From Avoscillospira_A sp052117125 (lineage in GTDB: Bacteria; Bacillota; Clostridia; Oscillospirales; Oscillospiraceae), in NCBI RefSeq assembly GCF_052117125.1, contig NZ_JBQKJT010000014.1, forward strand, positions 6,539 to 70,538: a DNA stretch of 64,000 nucleotides. The letters run 5' to 3'. The notes beneath the pieces were generated by a model that was not told the origin of the DNA, did no database searches, and saw only the letters and a list, made by a program, of their open reading frames with translations. Made by a program: the position numbers and the translations under genes. Of this stretch, positions 1 through 9,585 are shown one piece after another (position 1 is the first letter of the stretch; every line of letters starts with the position of its first letter).

Positions 1-1595
1 TGTCCAACGACCTTTATTATGCTGTCTATTATGATGCGGACGGCTCTGCCTGCGGTGGTGTCCTCCTGCGGCAGAATCTGCTGGGCTATCGGATGGTGGA
101 GTCCCATGCGGAGCCTGCAACACAGGCTGCGCTGCAATCTTATGTGGATGAGGCTGCGGCCACTCCCAACATTAACCTGGATTACAACGAAGCCGGTGAT
201 GATCCCGTAGCTTATCTGAAGCAGGCTCTGGAACAAATTGACGGTACCGCCATCAACGATGCCGCCAAGCAATTGCTGGCCTCCTATACTGAAGCTGCTT
301 CGGCAGACAGCGGTTCCTTTGCCATGAGCTGGACTGGCGGTTTATTGCGGTTGCCTGCGGAAACCATAGCAGAACATGTGTCGGCCATGGAGACGATGAA
401 GACTCAACTGCAAGAGGCGCTGGGGGATATCACTCTGAATAAGACACTTTCTGAACCAGTGCAGATCTACTGTCCCAAATGGGAGCCGGAGCAGCCCATT
501 CAGCTGGTACTGGATCGGGAAAGTATGGAAGCTTCGGAAGAAACCGACGGTGTACAGCTGATTTTTGGCAGCGGCCAACACTCCATCACCGTAGAACAAT
601 CTGCATGGAAGCAGCTGATGGAGCAGTATGATACACTGGTTGTACAGGTGCAGCAGGAGACGGCAGGTTACTCCATCACCTACAGTCAGGAGGACGGCAC
701 TCCCATTGACCAGTTGCCTGCGGGCGTTACCTTTACGCTACCCGCTTCCACAGAAACCGCTACGGTGCTGGCTACCTATGATGGCGGTACATCGGATAAC
801 TGGGGCGGTCAATATGATGCACGCAATGGAACCGTGCAATTTACCACACCTTACTCCGGTACATATCAGGTGATAGACAATGCTGTGTCAGTCCAGGATT
901 TGCAGGATGTTGACGCAGAAACAGCTGCTGCCATCACCTTCATGGTATCCAAAGGCTATTTTGCGGTGGATGATTCGGGCAACTTTTATCCCGATGCAAC
1001 GCTCAACCGCTATGAGTTTGCCGAAGCATTAGTACGGATGTTCTTTGCCCTGGATCGCAGTCTAACTTCTTCCTTTACCGATGTACAGGCAGAATCGCCG
1101 TATTATGCTTATGTGGCTTCGGGTGAACAACGGAACATCATTCAGGGCTATGAGGATCAGACGTTCCGTGGAGAGAATCCGGTGCTGCGGGAGCAGATTA
1201 TCGCTCTGTGCAGCCGGACCCTAGTGGACTATCGTGGCTATCTCTACCCTGAGACACCGGAGGAGTATTTGCAATTCTCCGATGCCGAGGCTATCTCCGA
1301 CTGGGCCAAAGATACGACAGCGTTGGCTGTACGAGAATTGTTGGTAGATCGCGGCGGAGCGCTGGAGCCACAGGGTGAAGTCACCAGAGCAGAGGCAGCG
1401 CAAATGCTCTATCGGCTCTTTATGTTGCTGTACGAAACGCCGATGGTGGACCTGAAGGCAGAATCTGCCGATGAAAACCGGCGGGTCTATGAGGCAGATA
1501 CAACCGTCTCTATGTTGCCAGTTGTTGCCGTGGGCGGTGGTGTGCTGGCCGTCGCTGCGGGTCTGATATGGTATTGCAAGCGGCGCAGAAAATGA
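1..1595 (+). CDS. SLH-domain surface protein with C-terminal membrane anchor (5' partial)
   Basis: The reading frame is open from base 3 and runs off the left edge, so the N-terminus and any signal peptide are missing. The middle carries a beta-rich segment with a DNWGGQYDA motif that recurs in the next gene (DNWGGQYDA at about 3881). After it come SLH repeats with motifs such as FYPDATLNRYEFAEALVRMF and ITFMVSKGYFAV. The last 30 residues are a hydrophobic helix followed by KRRRK, a stop-transfer anchor. SLH domains normally bind pyruvylated secondary cell-wall polymers, so a protein with both SLH repeats and a membrane anchor would be tied to both layers. It is a clear paralogue of the downstream gene. 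The ligand or role is unknown; surface location is inferred. Confidence 0.8.
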   Translation, partial: SNDLYYAVYYDADGSACGGVLLRQNLLGYRMVESHAEPATQAALQSYVDEAAATPNINLDYNEAGDDPVAYLKQALEQIDGTAINDAAKQLLASYTEAASADSGSFAMSWTGGLLRLPAETIAEHVSAMETMKTQLQEALGDITLNKTLSEPVQIYCPKWEPEQPIQLVLDRESMEASEETDGVQLIFGSGQHSITVEQSAWKQLMEQYDTLVVQVQQETAGYSITYSQEDGTPIDQLPAGVTFTLPASTETATVLATYDGGTSDNWGGQYDARNGTVQFTTPYSGTYQVIDNAVSVQDLQDVDAETAAAITFMVSKGYFAVDDSGNFYPDATLNRYEFAEALVRMFFALDRSLTSSFTDVQAESPYYAYVASGEQRNIIQGYEDQTFRGENPVLREQIIALCSRTLVDYRGYLYPETPEEYLQFSDAEAISDWAKDTTALAVRELLVDRGGALEPQGEVTRAEAAQMLYRLFMLLYETPMVDLKAESADENRRVYEADTTVSMLPVVAVGGGVLAVAAGLIWYCKRRRK

Positions 1596-1685
1596 GTAAT
1601 GCTGGCGACGATGTTCTATAAAAACTATGAACAGACTATGGAGAGAAATTAAAAATTACGATTAAATAAGAGGAGAAGCACATAT

Positions 1686-4600
1686 ATGGTAAACTGGAAG
1701 AGAAGCGGTCTGGCGGCCTTGCTGTGCGCTGGACTATTGGGGGGTAACCTGCCTGTATTAGCCGCAAATCTGGACGGGCTCAACTTATCAGCTCAACGGA
1801 TGAAGCAATTAGAGAATGCAAAGTCCGGGGACTATGCCGTCTCTCCGGAAACGGCCCGGGCTTATCTGAATGCGATTGAACAGCGGGAGCAGGAAATTGC
1901 AGAGATAGTGCGCTGGGAGGAGGAAAATGGATATAGCGACGACCCGTGGCCTCTGGATACCTGGCTCATCGATTTAGATGGCGACGGGGACGGTGAACTT
2001 TATATGTATGACAACAACCGGCCGAACCCGCTTGATTTCGCCCCTGGCATTTGGAAGGGCAAGGGCGTGATCCGCTCGGCCGAGGGAGAGTCGCTTTCCT
2101 TCGGCGGCGGGTATGACAGCACAAGCCGTCCCTGTACCATTCTGATCGACCCGCCCTATGTGGGGGAGTTTTACGATATTGGTGCTAATTCAATGACATT
2201 TGGAGAGGCATATGCTACGCTTTACCGATATGAAAATGGCCAGATGACTACACTAAACAAGTGGTTTTTTAATTATACCGATTCGATGTTTGCTTCCGAA
2301 AGCGACGAACAGGTGACGATCTCTTACACCGATGCCACGGGGAAGATAATCAGCCACACTGGAACTGCAAGAGAGTTACAGGGGCTACGACCAGATATCG
2401 ACCCGTTGACCCAGATGATTGAAGGCGCCAAAGCCTACGGCGCAGATTTAACAAACCCGCTGATCTCCAACAGTGGGCAGGGATATTATTCAAATTTTAT
2501 GCCTACAGAGCAGGTCAAGGACACATTGCAGGCCATTGTGGAGGCGGCGGATCAGGGCGCGCAGCTGTTGCATCCTGGTGATCCCGTCTTTCAAGATGTG
2601 GCAGATACGGTTGCTGTGTGGGACGCGTTGTTTACCAATGCCCCCTTTGACCTTTCTGTGGGAGACGTTCCGCAGGCAGAGGGAATGTTTGATTGGTGGG
2701 CAGATCCCGGTATGCGGGACGGTTCGGGGACCCCGGTGGTCTCACCCGGGGATCCGGCAGCCCTGGATGCGTTTATCCAAACGCTTGAGCCAGAGTCTGC
2801 TTCCCGGGCGGAACAGCTTGTAAAGGGCAATACATCCTTTGCTGGTATCTATCAAACAGACGATGCGGCCTTGGCCCAGGTATGCCAGGCCCTGTTTGGT
2901 TCGGCTTTTGACGTAGATGCCATCTATGAACACTTTTACAAGGATACCTATATTCCGCTGAAGGGACAGGATGAGCACTGGTATGCTGCTAATGTGATGG
3001 TTCCAATGGGCGGGCATTACTCTGCGTCTCCGGTTAGCGCCGTATCCGATCTGGGGGACGGGATTTACGCTGCTTACCTGACGGGGATGGATCAGAGCGA
3101 AGAATGTTTTTATGATGGCCTCTACCATATGCTGCTTCAGAAAAGTCCGGAAGGCGCTACCCTGCCCTATCAGATTTTATCGCTTGGAGAGGGTATGCCC
3201 GTAGCCGCGGAAGTGGCGGCGCTCAAGGCTCGTATCCTTGAACCCAATACCCGGTACGACTATACGGTAATTGCCGCATTTGGGACAAAAAAAGAGTATC
3301 TGGACTATTTGGAGGAGCAGCTGGATGGGCTGGATGGCCAACCAATCAATGACAAGGGGAAATTAGAAACGGCGAAGTATATTCAGGTTATGTACGAGAA
3401 CGCCGTATTTACCCAGCTTGCTACGGAAGAGAATCGGGTTGTGCTCGGTCTAAAACAGATGGAAACGATTGCGGCGGAGCTGTCTGAACTTTTAAAACGA
3501 ACCGAATCGCTGTTGGACAAATACAACGTTACACTAAACCGTATGCCGCAGGTGACTATCCGAGTATTTGCCACACAGCTGGATTGGGGAAAGCCCATTG
3601 AGGTCGAACTGGAGCCGGATATTTTATCTGCGTTGCAGGAGATGCAAACCCTGCGGGTTGTATTGGATCACAGTGGGGTGGGCTTCAGTATTCAGATGGA
3701 TGCGCTCCCGTCCAATACACCGGTACGCTTCTCTATCAGATGCCAAAACGATATCTATTCCCTGAACTTCAAGGATGGAACGGGTGCAGAAATCACACGA
3801 AGCCCCATCCCTGTCACCCTCTACCTTCCTGCACAGACGCCCCTTGCCTCTGTGGAGCTGCAGTATAACGGCAATCATGATAATTGGGGTGGGCAGTATG
3901 ATGCCAACAGCGGCTTGATCTTTTTTTCCACCCAGTGGAGCGGTCTATATCAGGTAGTCGAAAACACAGTGGAGATTACAGACATTGGCCAACTGACAGA
4001 GGAACAGCAGCGGATCATCCGATTCATGGTGTCCAAGGGTTTTTTCCAGGTGAAGGACGGCAATTTCTATCCCGATAGCATCTTCAGCCGTTATGATTTT
4101 GCCAAAGCGCTGGTGGGTATGTTTTACGCGCTGGATCGGGATGCCACCTGTATTTTCACAGATGTGCCGAAAGACGGATCGGAATATCCCTATGTGGCTT
4201 CTGCCTTTGAAGCGGGTATTGCTGAGGGTATCGGCAACAACCTGTTTGCCGGTGACCGAGCGGTTACCCGAGAACAGGCCATTGCATTCTGCGCCCGTAC
4301 GCTGGTAGAGAAAAAGGGCTATTTATTGCCGGAAAATTTGAATGAGTACGGCAATTTTAGCGACCGTGATCAGATTTCCCAATGGGCCATGGAGTATATC
4401 GCTCTGGCCGAGCAGCTTGGACTCATCGAAGGTGGCGGTATGCTGGTCCCCCAGGGGGAGATGACTTGCGCAGAAAGTGCCGAACTGCTGTACAGGATGT
4501 TTATGCTGCTCTATGAAGTCACACCCATTCAAATGCAGACACCGGAACTATCCGATACCGTGGCATCAGAAACGGCTCCGGCGCAAACGGGAGGCACTGC

Positions 4601-4841
4601 TATAAGCGTGATCTGCCTCTGTGGTGCGGCGATTATTGCAATTGCGCTTTACTGCCTGCGATTGACGTCGGTAGGAAAGCGTTGGTTTGCTGGTTGCCCC
4701 TTGCGCCGACAGAAAATGATTATGGTGCTTGGCGCTGTGCTGATTGCAGGGTTGCTATTTGGCGGCCTTATCATGCTGGTGTGTTCCGACTCTGGTGCGG
4801 CACCGGTTATTACCATGGTTTCCAATGCAGCAGGGACGTGA
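1686..4841 (+). CDS. Large SLH-domain surface protein, paralogue of the upstream gene
   Basis: 1051 residues. The start is set by GAGGAGA about 8 bases before the ATG. Residues 1-26 form a signal peptide ending ANA-like (LPVLAAN). A short DLDGDGDGELYMYD stretch near residue 100 resembles a calcium-binding EF-hand or dockerin loop. The long middle is not recognised. The region from about residue 730 repeats the DNWGGQYDA module of the preceding protein and is followed by SLH repeats (FYPDSIFSRYDFAKALVGMF). Unlike its neighbour, it has two hydrophobic segments at the C-terminus (about 970-990 and 1015-1037). It lies 90 bases after its paralogue and is probably cotranscribed. Function beyond wall or membrane-attached surface protein is not known. 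Confidence 0.85.
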   Translation: MVNWKRSGLAALLCAGLLGGNLPVLAANLDGLNLSAQRMKQLENAKSGDYAVSPETARAYLNAIEQREQEIAEIVRWEEENGYSDDPWPLDTWLIDLDGDGDGELYMYDNNRPNPLDFAPGIWKGKGVIRSAEGESLSFGGGYDSTSRPCTILIDPPYVGEFYDIGANSMTFGEAYATLYRYENGQMTTLNKWFFNYTDSMFASESDEQVTISYTDATGKIISHTGTARELQGLRPDIDPLTQMIEGAKAYGADLTNPLISNSGQGYYSNFMPTEQVKDTLQAIVEAADQGAQLLHPGDPVFQDVADTVAVWDALFTNAPFDLSVGDVPQAEGMFDWWADPGMRDGSGTPVVSPGDPAALDAFIQTLEPESASRAEQLVKGNTSFAGIYQTDDAALAQVCQALFGSAFDVDAIYEHFYKDTYIPLKGQDEHWYAANVMVPMGGHYSASPVSAVSDLGDGIYAAYLTGMDQSEECFYDGLYHMLLQKSPEGATLPYQILSLGEGMPVAAEVAALKARILEPNTRYDYTVIAAFGTKKEYLDYLEEQLDGLDGQPINDKGKLETAKYIQVMYENAVFTQLATEENRVVLGLKQMETIAAELSELLKRTESLLDKYNVTLNRMPQVTIRVFATQLDWGKPIEVELEPDILSALQEMQTLRVVLDHSGVGFSIQMDALPSNTPVRFSIRCQNDIYSLNFKDGTGAEITRSPIPVTLYLPAQTPLASVELQYNGNHDNWGGQYDANSGLIFFSTQWSGLYQVVENTVEITDIGQLTEEQQRIIRFMVSKGFFQVKDGNFYPDSIFSRYDFAKALVGMFYALDRDATCIFTDVPKDGSEYPYVASAFEAGIAEGIGNNLFAGDRAVTREQAIAFCARTLVEKKGYLLPENLNEYGNFSDRDQISQWAMEYIALAEQLGLIEGGGMLVPQGEMTCAESAELLYRMFMLLYEVTPIQMQTPELSDTVASETAPAQTGGTAISVICLCGAAIIAIALYCLRLTSVGKRWFAGCPLRRQKMIMVLGAVLIAGLLFGGLIMLVCSDSGAAPVITMVSNAAGT

Positions 4842-4916
4842 ATACAACAAGCCCATTACGAAATTTACAATGCCATATACAAAGAATACGAGATCGGCGC
4901 AGCCGGTCCTGTATTC

Positions 4917-4988
4917 GTAACCGTCAAACCTGGAAGCGGATTGCTGGTATGACGACTACTCTTCTGCTGTACCGGGTTTGACGGTTAC
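4917..4988 (+). terminator. Long-loop intrinsic terminator after the SLH pair
   Basis: A perfect 14-bp inverted repeat (GTAACCGTCAAACC at 4917-4930, GGTTTGACGGTTAC at 4975-4988) is followed directly by GTTTTTTATG. The loop is about 44 bases, unusually long. It sits between two converging transcription units. Confidence 0.6.
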
Positions 4989-5004
4989 GTTTTTTATGCC
5001 TCCA

Positions 5005-6018
5005 TTACCGCTCTGTACACCACAGTGTCAGAATCTTTCCAAAGATCAGCTTCTTCTCCAAATCATGCCGCTGGATGACAAGAATCACCGTATCTCCAAT
5101 CTGGAACTCCGAATCCTCATGCTGGTAGGAGTAATTGCACAGGCACACGGTTTCATCCGGCAGATTACAGAACACACCGCCGCCATATTTACCGGAGATG
5201 GTGGCCATACGGCGGCTGCCCTCCGGGTGGCGTTCCATGGCTCCGTCGAATGGATTGACAGTGGCCTCCTTAACGGAGATGACCAGGTGCTGTTGGTCGG
5301 CATCGAACTCTTTGATGATGCAGTCCAGATCGGTGCCGGGATGATACTGAGCCCGCAGGTCCGGTGTGGGGGTATAACGCATATCCCGCTGGCGCAAGTC
5401 CAGATCGTAGCCGTAGCAGTCCACCAGGCAACGGCGGGGACCGACGGCCAGCACATGACAGGTGATACGGGCATCTTTTTGATGCAGAGCCGGCCGGCGA
5501 GAGAGAAAGCGCCGCTTGGCCAGGGAGGCCAGCCGACGGGAGCCAATGGCGAAGCCGGCTTCACGCTCCACCTTGATGATGATAAAGTCCACTGTGGCCC
5601 CTACCATGTTTTGCAGCACATATTGGGGTCGCTCGGAACCCTCTACCCACAGTTCAGTTTCCGGGATGACAACCCGGATACGATAGGGGATCACAATGGC
5701 GCAGTACATGGTCTCTGTCAGGGATTCTCCTGTCTGGCGGTCCCACCTTTTGACAGAATGCTGATCAACGCCAATAATGATGCCGCGCAGCGAGGAGCGG
5801 CCGCGGTAGGAAGCATAGATAGAGTTCCATTCCTGCCGTTCTTCCGGCGTCAGATCTCGGTCCAGTTCAGAAAAGTGCAGCTCATAGAACAGCTGTCGGT
5901 CGCTTTTGTGGGGTTCCGGGTCTTCCGCTTCTTCCAGATGAAACTGCTCGGTGTTGGCAGGGAGCGGGGACAGTTCCTTGTCCATGGTTTCGGGAAATTC
6001 CTGTGTGTTTTTGAGCAT
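5005..6018 (-). CDS. S1-like RNA-binding-domain protein of the conjugative element
   Basis: 337 residues from the ATG at 6018, which has AGGAGG nine bases upstream; a GTG six bases earlier is too close to that site. The N-terminal 80 residues are acidic. The segment around residues 200-260 (CLVDCYGYDLDLRQRDMRY, then YHPGTDLDCIIKEFD and LVISVKEATVNPFD) has the strand pattern of an S1/OB fold. The C-terminal part ends with a second such barrel (FQIGDTVILVIQRHDLEK). S1-like proteins do occur in clostridial ICEs, but their job there is not established. It is the last gene of the minus-strand transfer cluster, after the DUF gene at 6037. RNA binding is inferred from fold resemblance only. Confidence 0.6.
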   Translation of the reverse strand: MLKNTQEFPETMDKELSPLPANTEQFHLEEAEDPEPHKSDRQLFYELHFSELDRDLTPEERQEWNSIYASYRGRSSLRGIIIGVDQHSVKRWDRQTGESLTETMYCAIVIPYRIRVVIPETELWVEGSERPQYVLQNMVGATVDFIIIKVEREAGFAIGSRRLASLAKRRFLSRRPALHQKDARITCHVLAVGPRRCLVDCYGYDLDLRQRDMRYTPTPDLRAQYHPGTDLDCIIKEFDADQQHLVISVKEATVNPFDGAMERHPEGSRRMATISGKYGGGVFCNLPDETVCLCNYSYQHEDSEFQIGDTVILVIQRHDLEKKLIFGKILTLWCTER

Positions 6019-6036
6019 AATCACATTCCTCCTGTA

Positions 6037-6582
6037 TCAGGTGTGTTCGGTGGACGGACCGTAAAAGCGATGGGTACCGTCGGGTTGGCGAATGACGAGA
6101 AATTGATTGAGGGGCAGGGAAAGCCCATCCGGGACGGTATTGGATGGCGTCAGCCAGAGGATACGCTCCAGTTGGCCCTGGTTCACCAGAGCCAGACCGG
6201 CGGGAGTGGCTTCTTCCAACCGGGCTACAGTGAACCGATGCAGATGTTCCCGGCCCCAGACAAAGGACAGCATCCGGGGCGCCCGAGTGGAGCGGGCCAC
6301 GCCTTGAGGCCGTCCTTCCGACAGTGTCAGCATGACGTCAATGGCCTCCAGGTAGAGAGAGTCCGGTTCTACCGGAGACAGACTGGCAATGTCATTCTGG
6401 ATGCGGAAATAGGGGATACAGCCCCGCAGCTGACGCAGCATGGCATCGGTCCTGGCCCGGGTATAACCGGGGAGCGCTGCCCGATACCGTTCCTGCACCA
6501 GTGTGTGCAGCTGGTCGGTTCTGGCGTAGTGGAGCTGATGCAGCAGATCCAGAATGTATCGCTGCTGCAGGGAAAGAAACAT
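6037..6582 (-). CDS. Conserved ICE protein, winged-helix-like N-terminus (DUF5697-like)
   Basis: 181 residues. The start at 6582 is chosen because GGAGGTGAAATCC precedes this ATG and the TGA of the upstream repA-like gene lies inside that site, so the two genes are spaced five bases apart. The N-terminal 40 residues (QQRYILDLLHQLHYARTDQL) look like a small helix-turn-helix found in element-encoded proteins whose members are labelled DUF5697 as far as I recall; I could not check this. No catalytic motif is visible. Position between RepA and the S1-like gene suggests a role in element maintenance or regulation, which is inference. Confidence 0.55.
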   Translation of the reverse strand: MFLSLQQRYILDLLHQLHYARTDQLHTLVQERYRAALPGYTRARTDAMLRQLRGCIPYFRIQNDIASLSPVEPDSLYLEAIDVMLTLSEGRPQGVARSTRAPRMLSFVWGREHLHRFTVARLEEATPAGLALVNQGQLERILWLTPSNTVPDGLSLPLNQFLVIRQPDGTHRFYGPSTEHT

Positions 6583-6587
6583 GGATT

Positions 6588-7544
6588 TCACCTCCGATTG
6601 GGTGGCGCCCGCAGCCGGTTCAGATACGGGTCCACCATGAGATCGCTGTGGCATTCGCTGATGTAGTTGAACAGGGTGGCCATGACATAGGCCGTGGAGT
6701 TTTTCACCGGCTGATCCAGATTGGCGGCCAGTTTGTTAGCCACGTCGCAGAGGATGACCGGGGTCAGCAGATGGAGACGGGAACGCACCCGTTTCTGGGG
6801 CAGGGTGGCGTTGCCAATGCGGTAGGAGTCGGAATAGAACAAACGTTCGATGGCGTTTTCAAACACCTGGGCCAGAGCCGGGTCCAGACTGTCCAGCTCA
6901 CAGTTGGCCAGAATATCACTCAGCTCCTGGTCGTCATCAGTCTCCGGTAACACAGACGGACAGACAGGATCCTGACTCTGTTCTTTTTTTCTTTGTTCTT
7001 TCTTACTTGGCCGCAGATTCTGCGGGTCTGGAACCTCCAAATCTGTGGTTCTTGAACCGCAGATTCCGTGGTTCTGGAACGGCAGATCCTGCGGTTCTGC
7101 AACAGCGCCTTCCAGGGCGCTGTCCTCTTCCGGGCTGAGGAAAGGCGCACAGCTGTAGTTGGGGTCCTCATGGGGCTGCACCTGGGCCAGGTAGATCTGA
7201 TTGGCTTCGCCGCGGCCGCAGCGCTTTTCCCACACCAGCTGCTGTTCTACCAACTGGCGAAAGGCGGCGGTGACTCGCTGCTCACAGATACGCAGCTCCC
7301 TGGCCAGGGTCAGTCGGGGATAGATGACAAAGACTTCGCCGTGTTCATTGACCCAGCCTTTGCGGCGGGAGAGCTGGAAGCGGTTGAGTAGAAAGGTGTA
7401 GGTCAGCTTAGCCTCCAGGCTCAGGTCGGCGTAACGGGGGTCAAAGAACAGCCAGCGGGGCAGTTTCATGTAGAAAAGCGATTGAATGTCCGTCTGTTTC
7501 ATAAGGGAAAATCCTGGACGTTCCTTCATTTGTGCAGCCCTCAT
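6588..7544 (-). CDS. Replication initiator protein A, RepA_N type
   Basis: 318 residues; GGAGGC lies six bases before the ATG. The N-terminal 110 residues match the Firmicutes RepA_N pattern: FYMKLPRWLFFDPRYADLSLE, then AKLTYTFLLNRFQLSRRKGW and a winged-helix DNA-binding segment. RepA_N proteins initiate replication of plasmids and are carried by many clostridial ICEs, where they allow the excised circle to replicate. A charged, low-complexity linker (about 150-205, rich in E, Q, K) joins this to a C-terminal helical domain. It lies in the transfer operon just downstream of the VirD4 gene. The family call is confident; an origin inside the gene is possible but not identified. Confidence 0.8.
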   Translation of the reverse strand: MRAAQMKERPGFSLMKQTDIQSLFYMKLPRWLFFDPRYADLSLEAKLTYTFLLNRFQLSRRKGWVNEHGEVFVIYPRLTLARELRICEQRVTAAFRQLVEQQLVWEKRCGRGEANQIYLAQVQPHEDPNYSCAPFLSPEEDSALEGAVAEPQDLPFQNHGICGSRTTDLEVPDPQNLRPSKKEQRKKEQSQDPVCPSVLPETDDDQELSDILANCELDSLDPALAQVFENAIERLFYSDSYRIGNATLPQKRVRSRLHLLTPVILCDVANKLAANLDQPVKNSTAYVMATLFNYISECHSDLMVDPYLNRLRAPPNRR

Positions 7545-7566
7545 GGGTGTGCCTCCATTCTGTTAG

Positions 7567-9585
7567 TTAACTGTGTTCGTCGTCGCCGCAGACTACACTC
7601 CTGGGCGTCTCCACCATACCAAGACCCTCCAATCGTATGGTGGGGATCTCGTAGGATGGGGTGGCTTCGGGTGTGGGCGGTGGCGGTGCAGGCGGTTCCG
7701 GCTTCTGGGGCTGTGCCGTCGGTTCGGGGGGAGATTGCCGCTGCCGCCACTGGGGGATGTAGTCAATGACGCGGCATGGCTCCAACGTATCAAAGCCGGG
7801 GATCTCCTCCGGCGTCAGCTTGTAGAGCAGCGCCGGTTTGTGGCCCTGGAACAGGACGATGCATCGGCTGTTGTCGAGGCGTAGTACCTCATCGGGCTGC
7901 ATAAGATCCCGCTGGGTGTTGCTTTTCGTCTGGGAGTAGGGCCGGGTGCTGCTGTAAATGGGGGAGAACAGGGGCATCAGCGGCATCTGATTATTGGTGA
8001 CGGCAATGGTGACCTTGCCGCATTTTTCGGAAATGTACTTGGCAGAGGTCAGGTCGTTACAGCCCATGTAAAGGGTCTGGTTGAAGGTGGCCAACTGATT
8101 CTCCCACTCCTTGCCCGGGTACTTTTCCTGCCACTGGGACAGGCTCTGGACCACGATCTGACAGCTCATATTGAAGCCGCGGATGCTGTTGAGGGCATCG
8201 GCCATGCCTTCCATATAGCCAATGTTGCAGTATTCGTCGAGACAGAAGTTGACCAGCACCGGCAGCCGCCCATTGGGGCAGTGGAGCCGAGCGTAGTCCG
8301 ACAACTGCGGAATGGCCAGGGAGAAGAACAGGGAGCTGAGAAAGCGGTAGGCGCTGTCCTGGGCGGAGATAATGACGAAGTAGGCGCAGGGCCGTTTGCC
8401 TGGCAGTGTCAGGTCGATATCGTGGTCCCGGGTGATCTGGTCTACCAACTGATTCTGGTAGATGGCCAGCCGGTTGCCCAGTCCAATGATGATGTTGCCC
8501 CAGAGATTTTCTTTCGCCTTGAGGAACAGGCCGTGGTGGCCCCGGGCTGGGTGGTCCGGCGGCAGGGCGGCCAATTTCCGGTTGATTGCTTCAACACTCT
8601 CGTTGGCAATAATCCGGTAGACCTCGCCAATGCTCCGCCGCTCAATGGGCAGCAGCTCGCCGCGTTCATCCCGCAGATTGCAGACGTAGTGCAGTAGCGC
8701 CATGAGCAGATTCAGCTCGGCACGGCTCCAGAAGTCGTCGGCCTCTTTGGCGCCGGAAGTATTTTGAATGATGGTGTTGGCCACGGTCTGCACCAGCTGG
8801 GTCTCCCGTTCCAAACCGTACAGGCAATTCCAACCGTCGGAGTGCTCCATGTCGAGAAAGTTCATGGCCTTGACGTAATAGCCCTGCTGCCGGAAGTAGA
8901 CAGACAGCTTTTCAAACAGCTCGCCCTTCGGATCCACACAATAGACGGACTCCTTCCGGCGGGCGCAGCCCAGAAGAAACGGCAGGACAAAGCCGCGGCT
9001 TTTGCCGGTGCCGGGAGCGCCGATGCAGAGGAGATTGTTGTTGTCACCAGGCCGCATGGTGTGGGCGGCGTAGAGATCGTACCGGTCGGGGTCACCGGCA
9101 TGGCGCTTGTGTTTGCCCAGCATCATACCCTGGACTTCACTGACGCTGCCCAATTCCAGAAAAGTCCGCATCTCGGCTTCCGTGAGGAAACCGGAGGAGC
9201 CGTGGGTGGCATCGGGCAGGATATCAAAGCCCCGGGGGTCCCGGGTGTACTTGTAGCCGGAAAACCAGAGATAGCCCTTTTTGGTGATGAGACAGACCAG
9301 AAGCGCCAGCACGGCGGTGACACCCAGCCCAAAGGGGGTGACCAGCACCAGCAGGTTGCGAAAGGGGTTGAATACCCAGATACTTTCCACGGTTTCCTCG
9401 CCGGTGTGGAATGTGGCGGCAATGCCCAGTTTCAAGGAGTTGAGGAACATGCCGTAGAAATAGGCGACGATCAGGAACAGGGGCAGATGGGTGTGCAGCC
9501 GGATCTTATGGCGAGCCGCCCAGCTACCCCAGCGGCGTTCCACGCGGTCTTCCAGTTTTTCCAGCAGTTTGGATAAGCGGGGCAT
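7567..9585 (-). CDS. VirD4/TraG-type coupling ATPase
   Basis: 672 residues from the ATG at 9585, which has AAGGAG nine bases upstream; an earlier in-frame ATG at 9612 lacks a site. Two membrane segments lie near residues 30-50 and 75-100 (LPLFLIVAYFYGMFLNSLK; LLVLVTPFGLGVTAVLALLV). The Walker A motif is IGAPGTGKSRG at about residue 190 and the Walker B region is VLVNFCLDEYCNIG. VirD4 proteins bring the relaxase-DNA complex to the type IV secretion channel and sit in the inner membrane. The C-terminal 60 residues are proline-rich. It overlaps the upstream gene by 62 bases. A relaxase, its usual partner, is not seen in the window. Confidence 0.9.
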   Translation of the reverse strand: MPRLSKLLEKLEDRVERRWGSWAARHKIRLHTHLPLFLIVAYFYGMFLNSLKLGIAATFHTGEETVESIWVFNPFRNLLVLVTPFGLGVTAVLALLVCLITKKGYLWFSGYKYTRDPRGFDILPDATHGSSGFLTEAEMRTFLELGSVSEVQGMMLGKHKRHAGDPDRYDLYAAHTMRPGDNNNLLCIGAPGTGKSRGFVLPFLLGCARRKESVYCVDPKGELFEKLSVYFRQQGYYVKAMNFLDMEHSDGWNCLYGLERETQLVQTVANTIIQNTSGAKEADDFWSRAELNLLMALLHYVCNLRDERGELLPIERRSIGEVYRIIANESVEAINRKLAALPPDHPARGHHGLFLKAKENLWGNIIIGLGNRLAIYQNQLVDQITRDHDIDLTLPGKRPCAYFVIISAQDSAYRFLSSLFFSLAIPQLSDYARLHCPNGRLPVLVNFCLDEYCNIGYMEGMADALNSIRGFNMSCQIVVQSLSQWQEKYPGKEWENQLATFNQTLYMGCNDLTSAKYISEKCGKVTIAVTNNQMPLMPLFSPIYSSTRPYSQTKSNTQRDLMQPDEVLRLDNSRCIVLFQGHKPALLYKLTPEEIPGFDTLEPCRVIDYIPQWRQRQSPPEPTAQPQKPEPPAPPPPTPEATPSYEIPTIRLEGLGMVETPRSVVCGDDEHS

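Noticed and set aside
4842..4951. In-frame continuation of 36 codons after the stop of the second SLH gene
   Set aside because: Could hint at stop read-through, but no stimulatory signal is visible and the peptide matches nothing; chance is more likely.
4978..6666. 562-residue plus-strand open frame
   Set aside because: It lies antisense to the S1-like and DUF genes, has no ribosome site and reads as frame shadow with no family pattern.
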